Shown here: piece after piece, positions 8,174-14,747 of the stretch | Numbering within the stretch: position 1 is the first letter of the stretch | Layout: every line of letters starts with the position of its first letter | NCBI GenBank assembly: GCA_002351535.1 | Contig: DEGR01000072.1 | Location: 1-22,097 of the forward strand | DNA length: 22,097 nucleotides | Direction of reading: 5' to 3' | Source of the DNA: Lachnospira sp. UBA2821 | GTDB lineage: Bacteria > Bacillota > Clostridia > Lachnospirales > Lachnospiraceae | Translations under genes and position numbers: made by a program | Notes under the pieces: model-generated | Databases searched by the model: none | Told to the model about the DNA's origin: nothing | What the model saw: only the letters and a program-made list of their open reading frames with translations

Positions 8174-8202
8174 TTGCCAGAATCAAGTAATTATGCTATA
8201 AT
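8174..8202 (+). promoter_or_regulatory. Strong extended -10 promoter for the rex operon
   Basis: TTGCCA (8174-8179), a 17-nt spacer and a perfect TATAAT (8197-8202) preceded by TGC (extended -10) form a near-consensus sigma-A promoter. Transcription would start near 8209 and leave a leader of about 225 nt before rex. Confidence 0.75.
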
Positions 8203-8221
8203 AAAAAAATGATTGTAATAG

Positions 8222-8253
8222 GGTTATTTGCTTCTAGGCGAAAGTAAATAGCC
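8222..8253 (+). promoter_or_regulatory. Leader RNA hairpin near the 5' end of the rex transcript
   Basis: Arms 8222-8233 and 8242-8253 form a 12-pair RNA stem (two G:U pairs) with an 8-nt loop. It begins about 13 nt after the expected transcription start. It could stabilise the 5' end or be part of a regulatory leader. No T-tract follows. Confidence 0.5.
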
Positions 8254-8291
8254 ATATATTTGTAAAAAATCGCTCAGGAATGGAGAATAGT

Positions 8292-8381
8292 GTGAAAAAT
8301 CACATTGATATGCTGATTTTTCACACGGCTAATTGTGCCGCAGGCGTCACAATTAGCTTTTTATCGCAGAGCAAAATTTGA
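8292..8381 (+). CDS. Candidate 29-codon upstream ORF in the rex leader
   Basis: A GTG at 8292 lies 6 nt after GGAG, the same geometry as the rex start, because both follow copies of the same 15-nt block. It opens a 29-codon frame (MKNHIDMLIFHTANCAAGVT and nine more residues) ending at TGA 8379-8381. The frame spans the first two hairpins of the leader. It could be a leader peptide that couples translation to folding of the hairpin at 8328-8357, or merely a by-product of the duplicated block. No peptide family is recognised. Confidence 0.3.
   Translation: MKNHIDMLIFHTANCAAGVTISFLSQSKI
8328..8362 (+). terminator. Terminator-like hairpin inside the rex leader
   Basis: A perfect 10-bp stem (8328-8337 and 8348-8357) with further internal GC pairing in the loop is followed at once by five T residues (8358-8362). 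This is the shape of an intrinsic terminator. It lies between the promoter and rex, so it may be an attenuator. The short T-run makes this tentative. Confidence 0.45.
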
Positions 8382-8394
8382 CATTTTGTTCGCG

Positions 8395-8430
8395 ATTCCT
8401 CCAACGCATAGCGTCTGCGGAATGGAGAAT
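8395..8430 (+). promoter_or_regulatory. Possible stem sequestering the rex Shine-Dalgarno sequence
   Basis: ATTCCTCCA (8395-8403) can pair with TGGAGAAT (8423-8430), with one bulged C, covering the GGAG of rex. The loop holds a small inner stem (8404-8407 with 8411-8414). An alternative uses ATTCC with GGAAT (8419-8423). The same arm could pair with the upstream copy of the block at 8281-8288. Confidence 0.4.
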
Positions 8431-8433
8431 AGT

Positions 8434-9066
8434 ATGGCAAAGAGTGGTATATCCACGGCAGTTATTAAAAGGTTACCACGATATTATAGATATCTCGGTG
8501 AACTGATGGAGAGTGGAACGGAAAGAATCTCATCTAACGAACTGAGTAAAATGATGAATGTAACAGCCTCACAGATAAGGCAGGATTTGAATAATTTCGG
8601 TGGTTTCGGACAACAGGGATATGGATATAACGTTGAGTATCTGTACAATGAGATAGGAAAGCTTTTGGGAGTGGACAGAAGACATAATATAATAGTCGTA
8701 GGTTCGGGGCATCTTGGACAGGCAATTGCCAATTATGCGAATTTCGAAAGACGTGGCTTTGTTGTGAAAGGAATGTTTGATAACAATGAAGATGTTATTG
8801 GCAGAGAGATACGTGGAATCAGAATTATGAGCATGGATGATATAGAGAGGTTCATAAAGGACAATCATATAGAGATAGCAGCTCTTACACTGCCAAAACA
8901 TGAGGCAGCAAGAATTGCAGAGAAGCTTGTTGACTACGGTATACGGGGAATATGGAATTTTGCACATATAGATTTATCTTTACCCGGAAATATTGTAGTG
9001 GAAAATGTACATTTATCAGAGAGTCTTATGAGATTATCCTATAATCTTACTACAAGAGGTAAATAA
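8434..9066 (+). CDS. rex: Redox-sensing transcriptional repressor Rex
   Basis: This 210-residue protein represses fermentation and respiration genes when NAD+ is high and leaves DNA when NADH binds. The N-terminal winged helix (about 1-80) contains the recognition segment TASQIRQDLNNFGGFGQQGYGY from residue 44. The Rossmann NADH-binding domain begins with GSGHLGQA at 90-97. The C-terminal NIVVENVHLSESLMRLSYNL forms the usual domain-swapped helix. Length is typical. The start is the ATG at 8434, 6 nt after GGAG. A longer frame from 8335 would translate the leader and has no ribosome site. Rex heads a polycistronic unit with acpS, nnr, alr and mazF. I saw no canonical Rex operator in the promoter. 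Confidence 0.95.
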   Translation: MAKSGISTAVIKRLPRYYRYLGELMESGTERISSNELSKMMNVTASQIRQDLNNFGGFGQQGYGYNVEYLYNEIGKLLGVDRRHNIIVVGSGHLGQAIANYANFERRGFVVKGMFDNNEDVIGREIRGIRIMSMDDIERFIKDNHIEIAALTLPKHEAARIAEKLVDYGIRGIWNFAHIDLSLPGNIVVENVHLSESLMRLSYNLTTRGK

Positions 9067-9103
9067 ACAGTTATATGTATTACATAGAACAAGGGTGAAG
9101 TAT

Positions 9104-9718
9104 ATGGCGAAAAAAGATGACAGACCTGCATTTATTGATATGATAAGAAATAAGAGACTTCCGGTACTTATTCTGGACAGCAGATGGCAGCAGCTGTTTC
9201 CGCCGGAGCAAAGACCGGTTCAGATTAAGAAACTGGAGGATAATCTGAAGAAAGAACTTAAATTACAGGCAAAACTTGCGACCGAGCTTAAAGAACTCCA
9301 GAGCTTAAAGAAAAAACTTATGCAGGGGATAGTTCTTAATATGGAAGAGGTATCTCAGAATGAAAAAGAGAACAAAAGAAAGAAAAAGCTTGAGAAGTCC
9401 CAGAGTCTTATAGTTGACATAAATGATAAAATTAAAAAATGCCTTGAACAGACTGATGAAATGCCTGAGAGAATAAGGCTTGCCAATGAAGAACTTATGC
9501 TTGCGAGTGTCCGTATATGTTATGAGAAGATGCATAAGAATGAGCATGATATTAAAGCAATTAGTGAATGGATTAATCAGACAAGGGTGGAACTAAAAAG
9601 ACAGGTTCTTATAAAGCAGGATATGGAAGATGCAAATTCAAGGATATACTCATATATGCATGATATGCTTGGCCCTGAATTTATGCAGTTATTTGATGAT
9701 AATGATGGAAATGTGTGA
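9104..9718 (+). CDS. Uncharacterised coiled-coil protein of the rex-acpS operon
   Basis: I do not recognise this 204-residue protein. It is highly charged and Lys/Glu-rich, with a short N-terminal globular stretch (FIDMIRNKRLPVLILDSRWQQLFP). A long helical coiled-coil segment (about 35-185) and an acidic tail follow. There is no signal peptide and no membrane segment, so it is probably cytoplasmic. The ATG at 9104 follows AAGGGTG (9091-9097), and a GTG at 9095 overlaps that site and is rejected. It begins 37 nt after rex, and its stop abuts acpS, which points to cotranscription and translational coupling. A structural or adaptor role is possible, but nothing in the sequence proves one. Confidence 0.75.
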   Translation: MAKKDDRPAFIDMIRNKRLPVLILDSRWQQLFPPEQRPVQIKKLEDNLKKELKLQAKLATELKELQSLKKKLMQGIVLNMEEVSQNEKENKRKKKLEKSQSLIVDINDKIKKCLEQTDEMPERIRLANEELMLASVRICYEKMHKNEHDIKAISEWINQTRVELKRQVLIKQDMEDANSRIYSYMHDMLGPEFMQLFDDNDGNV

Positions 9719-9723
9719 ATGGT

Positions 9724-10140
9724 ATGATTATTGGAACAGGATGCGACATTATAGATATAGAAAGAATTGAAAAATCAATACAAAAGGAGTCTTTTGTCAG
9801 ACGTGTTTTCACTAAACGTGAGCAGGACATGTCAGGCGGAAAGGCTTCTTTTTATGCAGATAATTTTGCTGTGAAAGAGGCTGTATCAAAATGCTTTGGA
9901 ACAGGAGTGAGAGGGTTCTGCTTAACAGATATCGAATGCTTAAGAGATGAATTTGGGAAACCTTATGTCATACTGCATGGAAATGCCGGTGATATAGCTG
10001 AAAAAATGGAAATAGCAGATATCCAGATATCCATATCCAATACAAAAAGTCTGTCTATGGCATTTGCCGTAGCACAGCAGAAAGGAAAGGCAGAGAGATA
10101 TGAAAAGAGTCCTTACGGCTTTACAGATGAAGGAAATTGA
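9724..10140 (+). CDS. acpS: Holo-[acyl-carrier-protein] synthase
   Basis: AcpS moves 4'-phosphopantetheine from coenzyme A to the serine of apo-ACP, activating fatty acid synthesis. The N-terminus MIIGTGCDIIDIERI has the metal-binding D8, and FAVKEAVSKCFGTG carries E52. SISNTKSLSMAFAV matches the C-terminal strand. From ATG 9724 it is 138 residues, slightly longer than the usual 120-130 because of a tail that overlaps the next gene by 41 nt. The ATG matches the family N-terminus but has no clear ribosome site. A GTG at 9715 overlapping the previous stop, with GGA 5 nt upstream, is the alternative. Either way it is translationally coupled to the preceding gene. Confidence 0.9.
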   Translation: MIIGTGCDIIDIERIEKSIQKESFVRRVFTKREQDMSGGKASFYADNFAVKEAVSKCFGTGVRGFCLTDIECLRDEFGKPYVILHGNAGDIAEKMEIADIQISISNTKSLSMAFAVAQQKGKAERYEKSPYGFTDEGN

Positions 10141-11608
10141 TAAATATACAATTAATACTGTAGGTATTCAATCTGTAGTACTTATGGAACGGGCTGCACT
10201 TGGCGTGTGTGAAGTTATAATGGAACTATATAGTCGGAATGACAGGATAATCGTTATATGTGGTTCGGGAAATAACGGTGCAGATGGCATTGCAACAGCC
10301 AGAATACTTACACAGTATGGATATCATGCAGATGCATTTATTGTGGGAAATAATGAAAGATTTACAGATGAAATGGCATATCAGATGAAAATTGCCGGAA
10401 AAACAGGTGTTACATTTGTCAACAGGCCATGCATTGACGAATATAATGTAGTAGTGGATGCTTTATTTGGGATAGGCCTGTCGAGGAATATTGATGGGAA
10501 ATATAAAGACATAATAGAAAAAGTAAATAAAAGCCATGCTGAAGTGATTGCAGTGGATATTCCGTCAGGTGTTAACGGTAACAGTGGAGAAGTGATGGGA
10601 GTATGCATACATGCAGATGTGACTGTTACATTTGGAGCATTAAAAAAGGGAATTATATTATTTCCCGGAAGTATGTATTGTGGTAAAGTAATACTTAAAG
10701 ATGCAGGATTTCCTGACAGTGTATTTGCTACAGTAAATGGTTGTGCCGGTATAATCGAATCAGAAGATATAAAAGCATTTCTTCCAGAGAGGATACCACA
10801 GTCAAATAAGGGAACTTATGGCAAACTACTTGTTATCGCCGGGAGTAAGAATATGTGCGGGGCGGCATGTATGTGTGCGGCGGCAGCATATAAAACAGGT
10901 GTAGGACTTGTAACAGTGTTTACCAGTGAGGCAAACAGAACAATTGTCCAGACAAAGGTGCCTGAAGCTGTTCTTAAGACATATGAGGAAAAAAGTAATT
11001 TTGCAGAACTTCTTAAAAGTGAGATTAGTAAAGCAGATTACATTGTATGCGGCCCGGGAATAGGAACCAGTGGGGATGCAGCAATAATGGTCGGGAGTGT
11101 TATTGATTCCGGTAAGAAAGCATTATTTGATGCGGATGCCATTAATATTATTTCTATGAATGAAAAACTTATGAATAAGCTGCACAAAAATATTATAATT
11201 ACGCCTCATGTTGGTGAGTTTGCAAGATTAACAGGAGATGACATTGAGTCAGTTAAGAAAGATTTATGTGGTAGTTGTAATTCTTTTTCAAGAAGGTATA
11301 ATGTTATATGTGTGCTTAAGGATGCGAGAACAGTAACATGCAGTCCTGAAGGTGATGAAACGATTAACATATATGGTAATTCAGGAATGTCTACGGCAGG
11401 GTCAGGTGATGTTCTGGCAGGAATAATCGGAGGTCTGGCATGTCAGGGAGTAACGGATTATAATGCCGCAGTGATTGGTGTAGTGGTCCATGCAATGGCA
11501 GGGGATTATGCGGCTGAAGAAAAAGGACAGTACAGTCTGATGGCGTCGGACATTATAGAAAATATCTGTAAAGTTATGTGCGGAGGTAAAGATGAACAAT
11601 TTAGATAA
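10100..11608 (+). CDS. nnr: Bifunctional NAD(P)H-hydrate epimerase/ADP-dependent dehydratase
   Basis: This 502-residue fusion repairs NADHX and NADPHX, the hydrated damaged forms of NAD(P)H. The N-terminal YjeF_N epimerase (about 1-215) has LTALQMKEIDKYTI, the phosphate loop GSGNNGADG at 55-63 (usually NNGGDG), DALFGIGL and DIPSGVNGNSG. The C-terminal ribokinase-like dehydratase (about 230-495) has GTYGKLLVIAGS, CGPGIGTSG, DADAIN, TPHVGEF and the catalytic-loop GSGDVLAG with D437. The start lies 41 nt inside acpS, and its end overlaps alr by 17 nt. Context with Rex suggests coordinated care of the NAD(H) pool, which is inference. Confidence 0.94.
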   Translation: MKRVLTALQMKEIDKYTINTVGIQSVVLMERAALGVCEVIMELYSRNDRIIVICGSGNNGADGIATARILTQYGYHADAFIVGNNERFTDEMAYQMKIAGKTGVTFVNRPCIDEYNVVVDALFGIGLSRNIDGKYKDIIEKVNKSHAEVIAVDIPSGVNGNSGEVMGVCIHADVTVTFGALKKGIILFPGSMYCGKVILKDAGFPDSVFATVNGCAGIIESEDIKAFLPERIPQSNKGTYGKLLVIAGSKNMCGAACMCAAAAYKTGVGLVTVFTSEANRTIVQTKVPEAVLKTYEEKSNFAELLKSEISKADYIVCGPGIGTSGDAAIMVGSVIDSGKKALFDADAINIISMNEKLMNKLHKNIIITPHVGEFARLTGDDIESVKKDLCGSCNSFSRRYNVICVLKDARTVTCSPEGDETINIYGNSGMSTAGSGDVLAGIIGGLACQGVTDYNAAVIGVVVHAMAGDYAAEEKGQYSLMASDIIENICKVMCGGKDEQFR

Positions 11609-12782
11609 ATATTATAGAGTATATGCAACAGTGAATCTTGATGCTATATATAAAAATGTTGCGAATTTAAAGGCTAATACAAAGGAAAATACTAAAGTAA
11701 TAGCAGTAATTAAGACAGACGGTTATGGACATGGTGCAGTTCCGGTTGCAAGAACCATAGATGAGCTCGTAGATGGCTATGCGGTAGCTACAATAGATGA
11801 AGGTGTTAATCTGAGAAAAAACGGATTAACAAAACCGATATGTATTCTTGGATACACCCATGAAAGCCAGTTTGACAGAGCTGTCAAATACGATATAAGA
11901 CCTGCGATATTTGAATTCGATTCGGCAAAGAAATTATCAGATATTGCAGTCAGAGAAGGAAAAAAAGCAAAGATTCATATTGCTATTGATACTGGAATGA
12001 GCAGAATCGGGTTTCAGATAAAAGAAGAAAGTGTTGATATTATAGAAAAGATAAGCAAACTTGAGGGAATAGAGATAGAAGGAATATTTACACACTTTTT
12101 TGCATCAGATGAGCAGGATAAAAACAGTGCATATGAGCAGTACAATAAATTCTGTGATATTAATAAGAAACTCAAAGACAGGGGATTAGATATTAAAGTA
12201 AAACATTGTTCAAACAGTGCAGCAATTATTGATATGCAGGATGTAAATATGGATTGTGTAAGAGCAGGAATAGCAATGTACGGCATGTATCCTTCTGATG
12301 AGGTGAATAAGCAAAAAGTAAAATTATATCCTGCAATGGAATTGAAAAGCCATGTCGTATATGTTAAAGATATAGAAGCGGGGACAGGGGTAAGTTATGG
12401 TGCAACATTTGTATCAGATAAAAAAATGAGGATAGCTACAATTCCTGTGGGATACGGTGACGGATACAGAAGAAGCCTTTCAGGTAAAGGAAGTGTAATA
12501 ATAAAAGGAATGAGAGCACCGATTCTTGGAAGAGTATGCATGGATCAGTTCATGGTAGATGTAACTTATATACCTGATGTTAAGGCGGGGGATGAAGTTA
12601 CACTTATGGGAAGAGATGGAAATGAAACAATATCAGCCGAAGAACTTGCAGATATGGCTAAGGAAACATTTAATTATGAACTGGTGTGTGACTTTGGTAA
12701 ACGAATTCCGAGAGTGTTTTACAGGGATGGAAAGATTGTAGGAACAAAAGACTATTTCTGTGATATATATGAAACCGAATAA
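11592..12782 (+). CDS. alr: Alanine racemase
   Basis: This PLP enzyme of 396 residues interconverts L- and D-alanine for peptidoglycan. The cofactor lysine is K41 in VIAVIKTDGYGHGAV, where KTDGYGHG replaces the more common KANAYGHG. The second catalytic base is Y269 in GTGVSYGATF. IPVGYGDGYRR, the C-terminal LGRVCMDQFMVDVT and CDFGKRIPRVF are also family hallmarks. A GGAGG site at 11582-11586 lies inside nnr and precedes the ATG at 11592. It provides substrate for the D-Ala-D-Ala ligase at 3727. The acpS-alr-toxin order is known from Bacillus and many Clostridia. Confidence 0.95.
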   Translation: MNNLDKYYRVYATVNLDAIYKNVANLKANTKENTKVIAVIKTDGYGHGAVPVARTIDELVDGYAVATIDEGVNLRKNGLTKPICILGYTHESQFDRAVKYDIRPAIFEFDSAKKLSDIAVREGKKAKIHIAIDTGMSRIGFQIKEESVDIIEKISKLEGIEIEGIFTHFFASDEQDKNSAYEQYNKFCDINKKLKDRGLDIKVKHCSNSAAIIDMQDVNMDCVRAGIAMYGMYPSDEVNKQKVKLYPAMELKSHVVYVKDIEAGTGVSYGATFVSDKKMRIATIPVGYGDGYRRSLSGKGSVIIKGMRAPILGRVCMDQFMVDVTYIPDVKAGDEVTLMGRDGNETISAEELADMAKETFNYELVCDFGKRIPRVFYRDGKIVGTKDYFCDIYETE

Positions 12783-12850
12783 AATATGAATATACAACTG
12801 AATTCAAGGGAAGAATAATTATAATTAATAAAAAATGGAGTGTGAATTCG

Positions 12851-13198
12851 GTGGTAATTAAAAGAGGAGATGTATATTATGCTGACCTTAGACCGGTCAT
12901 TGGGTCAGAGCAGGGGGGAATAAGGCCGGTGCTTATAATACAAAATGATATGGGAAATAAGCATAGTCCGACGATTATATGTGCAGCAATTACGTCAAAG
13001 ATGAATAAGGCAAAGCTTCCAACACATGTTGAACTGGACAGTAGAAAGTATGAGATGGTAAAAGATTCCGTAATACTTCTTGAACAGCTAAGAACAATTG
13101 ATAAAAAGAGATTGAAAGATAAGGTTTGCCATCTTGATGATGATATTCTTGGCAAGGTTAATAATGCATTGAGAATTAGTCTCGAACTTGAATTGTGA
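12851..13198 (+). CDS. mazF: MazF/EndoA-type mRNA interferase
   Basis: This 115-residue PemK/MazF-fold endoribonuclease cleaves mRNA at short specific sites. Family features are the N-terminal KRGDVYYADLRPVIGSEQGGIRPVLIIQND, the strand HSPTIICAAITSK with the conserved threonine, THVELD, and KDSVILLEQLRTIDKKRL. The GTG at 12851 gives the classic MVIKRGDVYY start, 10 nt after GGAG (12837-12840). A GTG at 12842 is only 1 nt from that site and is rejected. In Bacillus a small antitoxin gene lies between alr and ndoA. Here only 68 nt separate them and no antitoxin can fit, so the antitoxin is absent locally. The cleavage site is not predictable from this sequence. Confidence 0.9.
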   Translation: MVIKRGDVYYADLRPVIGSEQGGIRPVLIIQNDMGNKHSPTIICAAITSKMNKAKLPTHVELDSRKYEMVKDSVILLEQLRTIDKKRLKDKVCHLDDDILGKVNNALRISLELEL

Positions 13199-13218
13199 TG
13201 ACATCATACATAAAATAT

Positions 13219-13247
13219 TTGACTATTAGTGAGGAAAATGGTATATT
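13219..13247 (+). promoter_or_regulatory. Predicted promoter for the CNNM-yebC unit
   Basis: TTGACT (13219-13224), a 17-nt spacer and TATATT (13242-13247) form a good sigma-A promoter 21 nt after the mazF stop and about 79 nt before the next start. I saw no clear terminator between mazF and this promoter. Confidence 0.65.
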
Positions 13248-13325
13248 TTTGTGTGATGTTGACCTAAAATCAAGGATAATCGGATACAATTATTAATATA
13301 ACGATAGAAAGGAAATGGTTTTTTT

Positions 13326-14702
13326 ATGGATGATGGGAGTAGTCCCTTTATAAGAATATCGGTGTTTGTTATATTTATTATGATAAATGCCATAATATAT
13401 GGATTTAGTGCGGCAATACAGAATATAAATGAAGCAAAATTACAAAAACTTGCAGATGAGAATTCAGTTATGGCTAAAAGAGTAATAAGCATAATTGATA
13501 ATCCGTATAAGTTTGTTAATACTGTGCAGGTTATCTCGATGCTCATGTCGATGTTTGTTGGAATATATGAGCTGAAGCTGTTGGTTACTATGTTTGGAAA
13601 GTATGCGGGGAATATATTTGAGACAGTCCCTTCTAATATAGTATATGGAATAGCATATGTACAGGGAGCACTTGTCATTGTATTACTGATGCTCTCACTC
13701 GGAGTTCTTATACCTAAAAAAATAGGAGCTAAGAATGCTGAAAAATGGGCTTTTTCATTGGTGAATATAATATATTTTATGATGATTATATTCACACCGG
13801 TAACATTTCTTATATCAGTAATTACAACGGGAATATTAAAAGTGTTTGGTGTAGACCTTACGGATAATAATGATAATGTTACTGAAGAAGATATAGTGTC
13901 TATGGTAAATGAGGGACATGAACAGGGTGTGCTGCTTGAGAGTGAGGCAGCCATGATTAATAATATAGTAGAGTTTGGTGATAAGTCTGCGAAAGATATT
14001 ATGACACACCGGAAGAATCTGGTAGCAGTTAATGGTGAGTGGACACTTAATCAGACGATACGATTTATATTAAATGAAAACAAATCAAGATTCCCGGTAT
14101 ATCTTGGAGACATTGATAATATAGTCGGAGTGCTTCATCTTAAAGATGCAGCAATTGCACACGAGAAGCCACATCTTAAGACAAGAAAGATAAAGGATAT
14201 ACCGAATCTGTTCAGGGAAACGCTGTATATACCTGAGACGAAAAATATAAATGTTCTTTTTAAGGCTATGCAGTCAGAAAAGATACATATGGTAGTTGTT
14301 CTGGACGAATATGGCCAGACAGCGGGAATAGTAGCCATGGAGGATATTCTCGAAGAAATAGTTGGAAATATTCTTGATGAATATGATGAAGATGACAATA
14401 ATATTGTCAGGCAGGCCGATGGTTCGTATATTGTAAAAGGTATGACTCCGATAGACGAACTCGAGGATATACTTGATATTGATTTTCATGAAGATGAGTA
14501 TGATACACTTAATGGTTTTCTCATATCTAAGCTTGACCATATACCGTCAGATGATGAGAGAACTGAAGTAAGCGATGGATGTGTAAAATTCAAGATATTA
14601 TCTGTAGAAAATAAAATTATATCATTGGTGCATGTTGTATTGTGCAAAGACAGTAAGATTGAGGAAGAAAAGTCTGATGATACTTCTGAAAATGAAGAAT
14701 AG
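13326..14702 (+). CDS. CNNM/CorC-HlyC family membrane protein with CBS pair
   Basis: This 458-residue protein has the layout of bacterial CNNM (CorB/YhdP-like) divalent-cation transport proteins, often annotated as hemolysins. The N-terminal DUF21 region (about 1-180) has hydrophobic segments near 8-30, 64-82, 110-130 and 142-172. A CBS-domain pair follows (about 205-330), starting with KDIMTHRKNLVAV and including LDEYGQTAGIVAMEDILEEIVGNI. A CorC_HlyC domain follows (about 345-430; GSYIVKGMTPIDELEDIL onward). The tail is acidic. The ATG at 13326 lies 12 nt after AAAGGA, slightly far, with a T-run between. Magnesium export is the role shown for some members, and here it is inferred. Confidence 0.88.
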   Translation: MDDGSSPFIRISVFVIFIMINAIIYGFSAAIQNINEAKLQKLADENSVMAKRVISIIDNPYKFVNTVQVISMLMSMFVGIYELKLLVTMFGKYAGNIFETVPSNIVYGIAYVQGALVIVLLMLSLGVLIPKKIGAKNAEKWAFSLVNIIYFMMIIFTPVTFLISVITTGILKVFGVDLTDNNDNVTEEDIVSMVNEGHEQGVLLESEAAMINNIVEFGDKSAKDIMTHRKNLVAVNGEWTLNQTIRFILNENKSRFPVYLGDIDNIVGVLHLKDAAIAHEKPHLKTRKIKDIPNLFRETLYIPETKNINVLFKAMQSEKIHMVVVLDEYGQTAGIVAMEDILEEIVGNILDEYDEDDNNIVRQADGSYIVKGMTPIDELEDILDIDFHEDEYDTLNGFLISKLDHIPSDDERTEVSDGCVKFKILSVENKIISLVHVVLCKDSKIEEEKSDDTSENEE

Positions 14703-14747
14703 GGCTTTGAATTTTATAAAAATACAAAGAAAAAGGAGTAATTAGAG

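Larger units (their letters stand above)
8277..8433 (+). repeat. Structured element bounded by a duplicated 15-nt ribosome-binding block
   Basis: The 15-mer GGAATGGAGAATAGT occurs exactly twice, at 8277-8291 and 8419-8433. The second copy supplies the rex Shine-Dalgarno sequence. The 127 bp between them contain consecutive inverted repeats: 8290-8302 with 8314-8326 (13 bp, perfect), 8328-8337 with 8348-8357 (10 bp, perfect), and 8363-8377 with 8383-8396 (imperfect). It may be a small non-autonomous repeat element inserted in the leader, which would have duplicated the block, or a genuine cis-regulatory RNA. Copy number elsewhere in the genome cannot be judged here. Confidence 0.6.

Noticed and set aside
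8291..8304. CRP/Rex-like palindrome TGTGA-AAAA-TCACA
   Set aside because: The 4-nt spacer does not fit the CRP (6 nt) or Rex pattern. The sequence overlaps one arm of the 13-bp inverted repeat, so an RNA-structure explanation is simpler.
8333..8352. Rex operator (TTGTG ... CACAA) for autoregulation
   Set aside because: The half-sites are 10 nt apart rather than the 8 nt of the canonical Rex operator, they form the stem of an RNA hairpin, and they lie well downstream of the promoter.
8335..8433. In-frame 33-residue N-terminal extension of Rex beginning at GTG 8335
   Set aside because: There is no ribosome site before 8335, and the frame runs through leader hairpins. The ATG at 8434 has a well-placed GGAG and gives the family's normal length and N-terminus.
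11592..12782. KTDGYGHG in place of KANAYGHG in alanine racemase as a sign of altered function
   Set aside because: The PLP lysine and the tyrosine base are both intact, and to my knowledge this variant occurs in many clostridial alanine racemases.
13226..13954. Long minus-strand open frame of 242 codons
   Set aside because: It is the antisense shadow of the CNNM protein gene, is Ser/Ile-rich with no family pattern, and no suitable ribosome site or promoter was seen for it.
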